A stretch of DNA of 64,000 nucleotides, taken from assembly GCF_003253745.1 (NCBI RefSeq), contig NZ_MZXV01000056.1:62001-126000 (forward strand), in the 5' to 3' direction. The notes under the pieces were generated by a model. The model ran no database searches, was not told the DNA's origin, and saw only the letters and a program-made list of their open reading frames with translations. The translations under genes were made by a program, and so were the position numbers. Shown piece by piece: positions 54,275 to 62,128 of this stretch; positions within the stretch are counted from its first letter, which is position 1; every line of letters begins with the position of its first letter. This DNA is from Mesorhizobium kowhaii. Its GTDB lineage: Bacteria; Pseudomonadota; Alphaproteobacteria; Rhizobiales; Rhizobiaceae.

Positions 54275-55408
54275 TCAACCTTTCGCCGTGCGCTTGGTCT
54301 TCTTGGGATCGTCGAATGGCAACGGCTGCGCCGTCGCCTTGATCGAACCGCTCTTGTTGCGGATTTCGAGCTTGGTGTCCTTGACCGCGCAGTCGACGTC
54401 GAGCCGGGCGATGCCCATCGATTTTTTGACCAGTGGCGAATACATGGCGCAGGTCACCACGCCGACCTTTTTACCGTCGCGATAGACCGGCGCGCCCTCG
54501 TCGGCCGGCTCCTTGCCGTCGAGCAGAACGCCAAAAATCTTGAAACGTTCCTTACGCTTGAGGCGGTAATGCTCCTCGGCGCCGCGGAAGCCGGTCTTGC
54601 CGGGACTGACGGTGAAGTCGAGGCCGAGCTCCCACAGCGTGTCGCCGGGGCCTTCATTGTCGAACGGATATTTCTGCGAATTGTCGTAAGGGTAGAAGAG
54701 CAGATAACTTTCGACGCGCAGCATGTCGAGCGTGGTGAAGCGGCACGGAATGATGCCGGCGCTCTTGCCCTCGTCGAGGATCCGATCCCAGATCGTGCCG
54801 GCATCCTGGCCACGGCAGAAGATCTCGTAGCCGCGCTCGCCGGTGTAGCCGGTGCGCGAAATCATCACCGGGAAGCCGAACAGCTGCGTCTGCATGTGAT
54901 GGAAATAGTTGAGATCGCGGATGCCAGGCACATGCTTGGCCAGATAGTCGACAGCGGTTGGTCCCTGCAGCGACAGGTCGTGCAGATTGTCGTCGAAGCG
55001 CAATGAGACATCGCGCCCGACGGAAGCGCGCTGCAACTCCTCATGGCCGGTGCCGGAACCATGCACGACCATCCAGGAATTCGGCCCGGTGCGGTAGAGG
55101 ATGCAGTCGTCGGTGAATTTTCCCGCCTCGTTCAGCATGCAGGCATAGGCCGACTTGCCGGGATAGATCTTCTCGACGTCACGCGTCGTCGCCAGGTCGA
55201 TCAGATGCGAGGCGTGCGGTCCAGTGATGTGGACCTTCTTGAGGCCGGAAACATCCATCAACCCGGCCTTGGTGCGGATGGCGATGTACTCTTCGTCGGC
55301 ATCCTTGTCGTAGGTCCAGGCGGTCCCCATGCCGCTCCAGTCTTCGAGGTTCGAACCGAGGGCGCGATGGCGATCCGCCAGGGTCGAAAATCTCCAGGAT
55401 GCCGTCAT
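54275..55408 (-). CDS. dmmD: GcvT-family aminomethyltransferase-like protein (DmmD type)
   Basis: 377 aa from MTASWRFSTLADRHRALG with GAGGA upstream; the longer frame is arginine/alanine-rich upstream noise. The folate-binding GcvT fold is clear: EEYIAIRTKAGLMDVSGLKK, LSLQGPTAVDYLAKHVPG, SRTGYTGERGYEIFC and GIARLDVDCAVKDTKLEI. It probably captures the formaldehyde-equivalent released by demethylation onto tetrahydrofolate. It is first in the dmm operon. Confidence 0.8.
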   Translation of the reverse strand: MTASWRFSTLADRHRALGSNLEDWSGMGTAWTYDKDADEEYIAIRTKAGLMDVSGLKKVHITGPHASHLIDLATTRDVEKIYPGKSAYACMLNEAGKFTDDCILYRTGPNSWMVVHGSGTGHEELQRASVGRDVSLRFDDNLHDLSLQGPTAVDYLAKHVPGIRDLNYFHHMQTQLFGFPVMISRTGYTGERGYEIFCRGQDAGTIWDRILDEGKSAGIIPCRFTTLDMLRVESYLLFYPYDNSQKYPFDNEGPGDTLWELGLDFTVSPGKTGFRGAEEHYRLKRKERFKIFGVLLDGKEPADEGAPVYRDGKKVGVVTCAMYSPLVKKSMGIARLDVDCAVKDTKLEIRNKSGSIKATAQPLPFDDPKKTKRTAKG

Positions 55409-55587
55409 CCGCTCGTCCTCCGTTTCGAAAAATCTTTTGCTGTTCCCTGCCCCCTGCGCAGCGGCGGGAGCGTTGGCCGAATATTGACCGCAAACATTCG
55501 GGCGCCGCAATACCCATAAGCAATTAATTTCATTGTCAGGCAAAATCCGTTGCGCTACACAAACGGTTAACGCCGCGTAAATTCGCC

Positions 55588-55642
55588 TTGACAATTGCGG
55601 AATTCGGTCTGAATTTATGAAAAAAATTTCACTCTCTTGAAA
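55588..55642 (+). promoter_or_regulatory. Candidate promoter and TTTCA-N6-TGAAA dyad ahead of the small-membrane-protein operon
   Basis: TTGACA is followed 17 bases later by GAATTT, overlapping TTTATG. The dyad TTTCACTCTCTTGAAA starts ten bases further on, a position that would overlap the early transcript. The dyad has the same 5-6-5 geometry as two sites in the polyamine-type operon. Confidence 0.5.
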
Positions 55643-55697
55643 GAGGGCGGCGAACGGTGGATTCGGAACCGGGCGTCGGAAAAAGGGGAAAAAACCG

Positions 55698-55985
55698 ATG
55701 TCAGACATGCAGCGGCGCATCGAAGCGCTGTACCTTTCCGACGTGCGCGGATCCGCGCTCCTGATCGTTTGCCTGTGGGCGACGATCCTCTTCGTCCTCC
55801 TCATGACGTGGCCGCACATCCCGAACATGGGGATCAGGGTGGTCGTCGCCGCCGCGGCCGCCGCCGTGCTGATCTTCAACACCGCGGCGATCCTGGCGAT
55901 GGTCAATCACTACAAGGAAGACAAGGACTTCATCTACGGGCTCGACATCAAGAACGCCGACGCGTTCCGCAACCGCAAGTCCTGA
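55698..55985 (+). CDS. Small membrane protein of the APC-permease operon, first of three
   Basis: 95 aa, not a family I recognise. Two hydrophobic helices (SALLIVCLWATILFVLLMTW and VVVAAAAAAVLIFNTAAILA) are joined by a short PHIPNMGIR loop, with charged ends (N-terminal SDMQRRIEALYLSDVR; C-terminal YGLDIKNADAFRNRKS). The next gene begins 12 bases later, so the genes are co-transcribed with the APC permease. It could be a transporter subunit or an assembly factor. Confidence 0.75.
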   Translation: MSDMQRRIEALYLSDVRGSALLIVCLWATILFVLLMTWPHIPNMGIRVVVAAAAAAVLIFNTAAILAMVNHYKEDKDFIYGLDIKNADAFRNRKS

Positions 55986-55997
55986 GGGGTAGAAGAC

Positions 55998-56375
55998 ATG
56001 TCGCGCTACACACCGCCGGAGCAAAGCAAGGCCGGGCAGATTTTCGATATCGTCGTCGTCGTGGTCGCCATTTTCGTGGCGCTGTGGCTGCCGCTGAAGA
56101 TGGGCCTCGCCGGTGCGGCGAAATCCATCGACGCGCTCGACGCCAAGACATGGGAAGCGCTTGGCCAGAACCCGACCATGGCCTCGATCTGGGAAAAGCT
56201 CGGCTACACGCCCGAGACCGCACACGACATCATCCAGAACCGCTTCCACTATGTCATCGACTGGCCGACGCTGATCATCATGGCCGCGGTGCTGATCGGT
56301 TATTTCGTCTTCCTGTTCCGCGCCTCCGACCGCGAATATCGCGACGTCATCAACGAAAAGTTCGACGACAAGTAA
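55998..56375 (+). CDS. Small membrane protein of the APC-permease operon, second of three
   Basis: 125 aa with two hydrophobic helices (IFDIVVVVVAIFVALWLPL and TLIIMAAVLIGYFVFLFRA) separated by a ~45-residue polar segment (KSIDALDAKTWEALGQNPTM) that is likely periplasmic. The C-terminal tail ASDREYRDVINEKFDDK is acidic. No recognisable family. Tight spacing links it to its neighbours; a role in a multi-part permease is an inference. Confidence 0.75.
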   Translation: MSRYTPPEQSKAGQIFDIVVVVVAIFVALWLPLKMGLAGAAKSIDALDAKTWEALGQNPTMASIWEKLGYTPETAHDIIQNRFHYVIDWPTLIIMAAVLIGYFVFLFRASDREYRDVINEKFDDK

Positions 56376-56393
56376 ACCCGAGGACTCACCTTC

Positions 56394-56555
56394 ATGTGGA
56401 TGGCACTCTCTTATGCGTCGTGGGGCATCTCGATCGTGCTCGCTCTGTGGATGCTCTACGATTGGTTCAAGGTCGACACGACCTTCTCCGAAGAGGTGCT
56501 GACCTCATCGCGCGAAGGCGAATTGGAAGCCGTTTCCGAAAAACACCGGATCTGA
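56394..56555 (+). CDS. 53-aa single-helix membrane protein, third of three
   Basis: Begins MWMALSYASWGISIVLALWM, one hydrophobic helix, then a polar acidic tail (YDWFKVDTTFSEEVLTSSRE, ending KHRI). It is shorter than common annotation cut-offs, so it is easily missed. It lies 18 bases after the second small gene and 14 bases before the APC permease. Codon use is consistent with a real gene. Function unknown. Confidence 0.65.
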   Translation: MWMALSYASWGISIVLALWMLYDWFKVDTTFSEEVLTSSREGELEAVSEKHRI

Positions 56556-56569
56556 GTGGGGATTGAACA

Positions 56570-57964
56570 ATGACGGTCACACTTGAACCGGCAGTCCACG
56601 GGGACAGGGTTTCACTGCTGCGCGTGCTTGGCCCGGCCCATGTCTGGGCGCTCGGTGTCGGCATCGTGCTCGTCGGCGAATTCACCGGCTGGAATTTTGC
56701 CGCCGACAAGGGCGGCGCACTCGCCGCGCTGATCGTCTGCTGGGTCGTCGGCCTGCTCTACACTTCTGTCGCGATGATCGATTCCGAGGTGACATCGACC
56801 GTCGCCGCCGCCGGCGGCCAGTATGCGCAGGCCAAGCACATTGTCGGGCCGCTGATGGCGTTCAACGTCGCGCTGTTCCTGGTCTTTGCCTACACCATGC
56901 TCGAAGTGTCCGACGCCATCCTGCTCGGCGACACCATCGTCGCTAAGGCGGGGGTCGAAGGGCTCACCCACAATTCCTTCATCGCCGCCACCATCGTGGT
57001 GCTGGCGTGGCTGAACTATCGCGGCGTGCTGATGACGCTGAACGTCAACTTCGTCATCACCGCAATCGCCTATATCTCGATCGTCATCCTGTTTTTCTCG
57101 GTCAGCCCGTGGACGCAAGGCGCCGTGCTGAAGCTCAACGAGCTGGTCACGCCCGGCAACGCCCTGCCCTATGGCTGGATCGGCGTCATCGCTGCCTTCC
57201 AGTTCGGCATCTGGTATTATCTCGGCATCGAGGGCACCACGCAGGCCGCCGAGGAAGTGCGCTCACCGGCCCGCTCGCTGCCCTATGGCACGATGGCCGG
57301 CATGATCACGCTTTTGATCGCCGCCGCCATGACCTGGTATGTCTGCGCCTCGATGATGCCGTGGGAATATCTGGGCATCACCTATTACCCGCTGTGGGAC
57401 GCCGGCAAGCTGACCGGCAGCCCGCTGCTCGAGAACCTCTTGTTCATCGCCACGCTGCTTGCCGCACTGGCCTCGGCCAATGGCTGCATCAACGACGCGG
57501 CGCGCGCCTGGTTCTCGCTCGGCCGCGACCGCTATCTGCCGACATGGTTCTCGGCCGTGCATCCGAAATATCGCACGCCCTATCGCTCGATCTTGTTCCT
57601 GTTGCCGATCGCGCTGGCTTTCGCCTTCATCGCCGACCTCAACCAGGCGATCACCTTCTCGATCCTGTCGGGTGTGCTGCAATACACGTTCATGAGCATC
57701 AACATCGTCATGTTCAGGAAGAAATGGCCGCTCGGCTCGATCCGCCGCGGCTATACGCATCCGTTCCATCCGCTGCCGGCGATCGTGCTGTTCTGCCTGT
57801 GCGTGGTGACCTTCTTCGCCATCTTCCTCGGCTTCGGCTCGCAGCTGATCGCCATGGTCGCCTTCTATTTCCTGATCTCGCTATGGTTCCATTTCTACCG
57901 CTACAGATTCGTGCGGCGCGGCGATCAGTTCACCATGCCGTGGCCGAAGCCGCAGGGTTATTGA
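56570..57964 (+). CDS. APC-family amine/amino acid permease
   Basis: 464 aa with about twelve hydrophobic segments. GEFTGWNFAADKGGALAALI in the first helices, EGTTQAAEEVRSPARSLPYG and CINDAARAWFSLGRDRYLP are ethanolamine-permease-like APC motifs. Placed between dmm and mgs genes, it is the best candidate for methylamine or dimethylamine (or ethanolamine) uptake. Three small membrane proteins precede it in the same transcript. A perfect hairpin follows the stop. Confidence 0.87.
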   Translation: MTVTLEPAVHGDRVSLLRVLGPAHVWALGVGIVLVGEFTGWNFAADKGGALAALIVCWVVGLLYTSVAMIDSEVTSTVAAAGGQYAQAKHIVGPLMAFNVALFLVFAYTMLEVSDAILLGDTIVAKAGVEGLTHNSFIAATIVVLAWLNYRGVLMTLNVNFVITAIAYISIVILFFSVSPWTQGAVLKLNELVTPGNALPYGWIGVIAAFQFGIWYYLGIEGTTQAAEEVRSPARSLPYGTMAGMITLLIAAAMTWYVCASMMPWEYLGITYYPLWDAGKLTGSPLLENLLFIATLLAALASANGCINDAARAWFSLGRDRYLPTWFSAVHPKYRTPYRSILFLLPIALAFAFIADLNQAITFSILSGVLQYTFMSINIVMFRKKWPLGSIRRGYTHPFHPLPAIVLFCLCVVTFFAIFLGFGSQLIAMVAFYFLISLWFHFYRYRFVRRGDQFTMPWPKPQGY

Positions 57965-57971
57965 TGGGAGT

Positions 57972-57998
57972 AGGCCCGTCCGAATCCCGGACGGGCCT
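57972..57998 (+). terminator. Hairpin after the APC permease gene
   Basis: AGGCCCGTCCG and CGGACGGGCCT pair perfectly around AATCC; no T-run follows, so readthrough into the next genes is likely. Confidence 0.6.
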
Positions 57999-58009
57999 GG
58001 CATGACAAA

Positions 58010-58699
58010 ATGTCCGAGGTGACGTCAGCACTGCTTGCCGGGGCAATTGTCCTGGCCCTCGTCCTTCACCTTGCCTGGCTGGCGCGTGCCAGCCGCAACA
58101 GGGCGTCAGCGGCGCTCGCCATCGACCTTGCCAGCATTCGTACCGTCATTGCAGACGCAGCTGATGTTTCGGATGGCACCGCCGGTGTCATCACCTGGGA
58201 AGGTTCCTGGAACGGCCGGCGCGTCCAGCTGCGCACCATCGTCGATACGCTGGCAACGCGAAAACTCCCGGCGCGCTGGCTGAGCGTCTCGATCACCGAG
58301 CCCGTGTCGGTGCCCGGCACCTTCGACATGATGATGCGACCGGGCTCACCGACGACCTTCTCCAATTTCGATCATCTCGACCATACGCTGCCGAAGGCTC
58401 CGGGATTTCCAGCCGAAGCAGTGCTGCGAACCGACCGCAGGGGGGCGCGTTTTCCCCAAGGTATCATCGCCAGCCATATCGAGATCTTCTCCGAAGGGCG
58501 GGCCAAGGAACTGCTGATCACGCCCAAGGGCATACGCATCGTCTGGCTGCTGGCTGAGGCCGAGCGCGCACGCTACGGCGTTTTCCGGCAAGCCGAATTT
58601 GGTGATGCGACACTCGATCCAGCGCTGATCGAAAAGCTGCTGGTATCCGTGTCAGGGCTTCGCGACGCCATCAACAAAAGCGAACGGCAAGCCGCATGA
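58010..58699 (+). CDS. Uncharacterised membrane-anchored protein (229 aa)
   Basis: One N-terminal helix (TSALLAGAIVLALVLHLAWL) is followed by a soluble domain with several Trp/Val strands (VITWEGSWNGRRVQLRTIVD, ARWLSVSITEPVSVPGTFD, AKELLITPKGIRIVWLLAEA). The motif TFSNFDHLDHTLPKAPGFPA is prominent. I do not recognise the family. The gene overlaps its neighbour (ATGA) and lies between the amine permease and mgsA. Confidence 0.75.
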   Translation: MSEVTSALLAGAIVLALVLHLAWLARASRNRASAALAIDLASIRTVIADAADVSDGTAGVITWEGSWNGRRVQLRTIVDTLATRKLPARWLSVSITEPVSVPGTFDMMMRPGSPTTFSNFDHLDHTLPKAPGFPAEAVLRTDRRGARFPQGIIASHIEIFSEGRAKELLITPKGIRIVWLLAEAERARYGVFRQAEFGDATLDPALIEKLLVSVSGLRDAINKSERQAA

Positions 58700-59025
58700 C
58701 CAGTTCCGCCACTGCCGCCACCCCTCCCAGCCCATATCTTGTTCTCGGCGCCGCAATCGTGTTGCCGGCAAGCGGACACGTCATTCTCGGCGTGCCGGTG
58801 CGCGGCCTGCAGTTTCTTTTCTTCATGGTGATCCTGGCATGGGTCACCGCCAAGATCGCACCAGCAGACGCCAGCTTCGTCGGCCGTCATGCCGGCGGCT
58901 TCCTGATCTATGCGCTGTCGATCCTCGACGCCTACAAGATCGCCCGCATCCGAACCGCCAAATGGGTTCACAACGCCCGGCGAGACAATGATAGTGCGCA
59001 GAGCGGCATTGAGACGCATACGTAA
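58696..59025 (+). CDS. Small membrane protein (109 aa)
   Basis: Three hydrophobic stretches (YLVLGAAIVLPASGHVILG, LQFLFFMVILAWVTAKIAPA, GGFLIYALSILDAYKIARI). DAYKIARIRTAKWVHNARR at the C-terminus is basic. Translationally coupled to the preceding gene, so the pair probably acts together. No family recognised. Confidence 0.7.
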   Translation: MTSSATAATPPSPYLVLGAAIVLPASGHVILGVPVRGLQFLFFMVILAWVTAKIAPADASFVGRHAGGFLIYALSILDAYKIARIRTAKWVHNARRDNDSAQSGIETHT

Positions 59026-59110
59026 CTAGAGGAAAATTTTTTTCATGTGATTGAATTCGAGGGACTCATTCGATACATCATCTCAGAGCTGCAAACGCCG
59101 GGAGGCTGAC

Positions 59111-60007
59111 ATGTGTGGAATTGTCGGACTGTTTTTGAAGAACAAGTCGCTGGAACCCCAGCTTGGCTCGATGCTGTCGCAGATGCTGATCTCGCTCAGC
59201 GATCGGGGTCCGGACAGCGCCGGCATCGCCATCTATGGCGCGCCTTCCAGGAATGAGGCCAAGATCACCATCCAGTCGGCCAAGCCGGAACGCGATTTCC
59301 GCGGCCTCGAGGCTGAACTCGCCAAGGCCATCGGCACGCCGGTGACGATCGCGGTGAAATCGACCCATGCGGTGGTCAGGACCACGCCCGCCAAGATCGA
59401 CGAAGCGCGCGAGGCGATCCAGACGCTGCGCCCCGACATCCGCATCATGGGTGCAGGCGACGTTGTCGAAATCTACAAGGAGGTCGGCCTGCCGGAGGCG
59501 GTGGTCGACCGCTTCGACGTTCGCGGCATGACCGGCACGCACGGCATCGGCCACACCCGCATGGCGACGGAATCGGCGGTGACGACGATGGGCGCGCATC
59601 CGTTCTCGACCGGCGCCGATCAGTGCCTGGTGCACAATGGTTCGCTGTCCAACCACAACAATGTCCGCCGCGAACTGATCCGCGAAGGCATGACCTTCGA
59701 GACCGAGAACGATACCGAGGTCGCGGCCGCCTATCTCTCCTCGCAGATGGCGCATGGCAAGAATCTGGGCGAAGCGCTGGAAGGCACGCTCTCCGATCTC
59801 GACGGCTTCTTCACCTTCGTCGTCGGCACCAAAAACGGTTTTGGCGTGGTGCGCGATCCGATCGCCTGCAAGCCCGCCGTGATGGCCGAGACGGACCAGT
59901 ATGTCGCCTTCGGCTCGGAGTATCGCGCGCTGACCAAACTGCCCGGCATAGACAATGCGAGGGTCTGGGAACCCGAGCCCGCAACCGTCTATTTCTGGGA
60001 GCATTGA
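59111..60007 (+). CDS. mgsA: N-methylglutamate synthase subunit A (class II glutamine amidotransferase, GlxB-like)
   Basis: 298 aa; the true start MCGIVGLFLKNK exposes the Ntn nucleophile Cys after Met removal. A longer frame starting 20 codons earlier is not needed. RGPDSAGIAIYG, GHTRMATESAVTTMGAHPF, CLVHNGSLSNHNNVR and END(T)EVAA are class II GATase motifs. With the two following proteins it forms N-methylglutamate synthase, homologous to the three glutamate-synthase domains split into separate chains. Confidence 0.9.
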   Translation: MCGIVGLFLKNKSLEPQLGSMLSQMLISLSDRGPDSAGIAIYGAPSRNEAKITIQSAKPERDFRGLEAELAKAIGTPVTIAVKSTHAVVRTTPAKIDEAREAIQTLRPDIRIMGAGDVVEIYKEVGLPEAVVDRFDVRGMTGTHGIGHTRMATESAVTTMGAHPFSTGADQCLVHNGSLSNHNNVRRELIREGMTFETENDTEVAAAYLSSQMAHGKNLGEALEGTLSDLDGFFTFVVGTKNGFGVVRDPIACKPAVMAETDQYVAFGSEYRALTKLPGIDNARVWEPEPATVYFWEH

Positions 60008-60011
60008 GTTC

Positions 60012-60743
60012 ATGCCGGCTACTAAGCTTTCAAAAACGGCGGCGCACGACCATGCCTCTCGGGTCTTCGACCTCGACCAGATGTCGCTGCGCGAACTCAA
60101 CCAGGCGCTTCACAATCTGACGCCCGGCTCGAATGAGACGGCGTGGGAAGTGCTGAACCCGAAAGGCAATCATTCGGTCGCCGTCGGTGTCGATCAGCCG
60201 ATCACCATCGATGTGCGCGGCAGCGTCGGCTATTACTGCGGCGGCATGAATTCCGGCAGCGCCATCACCGTGCATGGCTCGGCCGGCCCCGGCGTCGGCG
60301 AGAACATGATGTCAGGTTCGATCACCGTCAAAGGCGATGCCAGCCAGTATGCCGGCGCCACCGGCAAGGGCGGCCTGCTGGTCATCGAAGGCAATGCCTC
60401 GTCACGCTGCGGCATCTCGATGAAGGGCATCGACATCGTCGTGCACGGCAATATCGGCCACATGTCGGCCTTCATGGCGCAGTCCGGCAATCTGGTGGTG
60501 CTGGGCGATGCCGGCGATGCGCTGGGCGATTCCATCTACGAGGCGCGGCTGTTCGTGCGCGGCAAGGTCGACAGCTTAGGTGCCGACTGCATCGCCAAGG
60601 AGATGCGGGCCGAACACCTGGACTTGCTGCAAGGCCTGCTCGACCGCGCAGGCGTCACCGGCGTCAAGCCGACGGACTTCAAACGTTACGGCTCGGCGCG
60701 CACGCTCTACAATTTCAATATCGACAACGCCGACGCGTATTGA
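60012..60743 (+). CDS. mgsB: N-methylglutamate synthase subunit B (GXGXG domain, GlxC-like)
   Basis: 243 aa from MPATKLSKTAAHDH. A right-handed parallel beta-helix of the glutamate-synthase C-terminal type is indicated by repeated G-x-x-G turns: CGGMNSGSAITVHGSAGPG, GNASSRCGISMKGIDIVVHG and GNLVVLGDAGDALGDSIYEA. It lies four bases after mgsA. Confidence 0.9.
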   Translation: MPATKLSKTAAHDHASRVFDLDQMSLRELNQALHNLTPGSNETAWEVLNPKGNHSVAVGVDQPITIDVRGSVGYYCGGMNSGSAITVHGSAGPGVGENMMSGSITVKGDASQYAGATGKGGLLVIEGNASSRCGISMKGIDIVVHGNIGHMSAFMAQSGNLVVLGDAGDALGDSIYEARLFVRGKVDSLGADCIAKEMRAEHLDLLQGLLDRAGVTGVKPTDFKRYGSARTLYNFNIDNADAY

Positions 60744-60749
60744 GGCAGC

Positions 60750-62078
60750 ATGACCTACAGGAACCCGCCGACGACGCCGCGCAAATCCGCGACTTTCGAC
60801 GACTACACGCTTTCTGAAATCCGCCGCGCCGCGGCGACCGGCATCTACGACATCCGTGGCGCCGGCGCCAAGCGTAAGCTGCCGCATTTCGATGACCTGT
60901 TGTTCCTCGGCGCCTCGATCTCGCGCTATCCGCTCGAAGGCTATCGCGAGCGCTGCGACACCAGCGTCGTGCTGGGTTCTCGCCATGCCAAGAAGCCGAT
61001 CGAACTGAAGATCCCGATCACCATCGCCGGCATGAGCTTCGGCTCGCTGTCCGGCCCGGCCAAGGAGGCGCTCGGGCGCGGCGCGACCCTGTCGGGCACC
61101 TCGACCACCACGGGCGATGGCGGCATGACCGAGGAAGAGCGCGGTCATTCGAAGACGCTGGTCTACCAATACCTGCCGTCGCGCTACGGCATGAACCTGC
61201 GCGACCTGCGCCGGGCCGATGCGATCGAGGTGGTCGTCGGCCAGGGCGCCAAGCCCGGCGGCGGCGGCATGCTGCTCGGCCAGAAGATTTCCGACCGCGT
61301 CGCCGAGATGCGCACGCTGCCGAAAGGCATCGACCAGCGCTCGGCCTCGCGTCACCCCGACTGGACCGGGCCCGACGATCTCGAGATCAAGATCCTCGAA
61401 CTGCGCGAAATCACCGACTGGGAAAAGCCGATCTACGTCAAGGTCGGCGGCGCCCGGCCCTACTATGACACGGCCCTCGCCGTGAAGGCCGGCGCCGATG
61501 TCGTCGTCGTCGACGGCATGCAGGGCGGCACCGCCGCGACGCAGGAAGTGTTCATCGAAAATGTCGGCCAGCCGACGCTCGCCTGCATCAGGCCGGCGGT
61601 GCAGGCGCTGCAGGATCTCGGCATGCACCGCAAGGTGCAGCTGATCGTCTCCGGCGGCATCCGCAACGGCGCCGACGTCGCCAAGGCGCTGGCGCTCGGC
61701 GTCGATGCGGTCTCGATCGGCACGGCTGCCCTTGTCGCGCTGGGCGACAATGATCCGCGTTGGGAAGCTGAGTATAACGAGCTCGGCACCACGGCCGGCG
61801 CCTATGACGACTGGCACGAGGGCCGCGACCCGGCCGGCATCACCACGCAGGATCCGGAACTGATGAAGCGGGTCGACCCGGTCGCCGCCGGACGCCGGCT
61901 GGCGAACTACCTCAAGGTGATGACGCTCGAGGCACAGACCATTGCGCGCGCGTGCGGCAAGAACAGCCTGCACAATCTCGAACCCGAGGATCTCGTCGCG
62001 CTGACGATCGAGGCAGCCGCCATGGCCGGCGTGCCGCTGGCCGGCACCAACTGGATACCGGGGAAGAACGGCTTCTGA
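60750..62078 (+). CDS. mgsC: N-methylglutamate synthase subunit C (FMN, glutamate-synthase-like, GlxD-like)
   Basis: 442 aa TIM-barrel of the glutamate synthase large-chain type. PITIAGMSFGSLSGPAKEAL, TTTGDGGMTEEER, GAKPGGGGMLLGQKIS, VVVDGMQGGTAATQEVFI and LIVSGGIRNGADVAKALALG are FMN/2-oxoglutarate-side motifs. NPEL-type Cys clusters of full glutamate synthase appear only partially (an iron-sulfur site is uncertain). It condenses methylamine or gamma-glutamylmethylamide-derived amine with glutamate in the N-methylglutamate pathway. Confidence 0.9.
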   Translation: MTYRNPPTTPRKSATFDDYTLSEIRRAAATGIYDIRGAGAKRKLPHFDDLLFLGASISRYPLEGYRERCDTSVVLGSRHAKKPIELKIPITIAGMSFGSLSGPAKEALGRGATLSGTSTTTGDGGMTEEERGHSKTLVYQYLPSRYGMNLRDLRRADAIEVVVGQGAKPGGGGMLLGQKISDRVAEMRTLPKGIDQRSASRHPDWTGPDDLEIKILELREITDWEKPIYVKVGGARPYYDTALAVKAGADVVVVDGMQGGTAATQEVFIENVGQPTLACIRPAVQALQDLGMHRKVQLIVSGGIRNGADVAKALALGVDAVSIGTAALVALGDNDPRWEAEYNELGTTAGAYDDWHEGRDPAGITTQDPELMKRVDPVAAGRRLANYLKVMTLEAQTIARACGKNSLHNLEPEDLVALTIEAAAMAGVPLAGTNWIPGKNGF

Positions 62079-62128
62079 TCAAGAAGGGCCGAAGCCCACC
62101 ACAATCGACAAAAAAATGGGGAACTTCC

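Noticed and set aside
61952..62128. N-terminal extension of gmaS
   Set aside because: This part overlaps mgsC in another frame and is Arg-rich; the GTG that begins VTADLAEF matches the family N-terminus.
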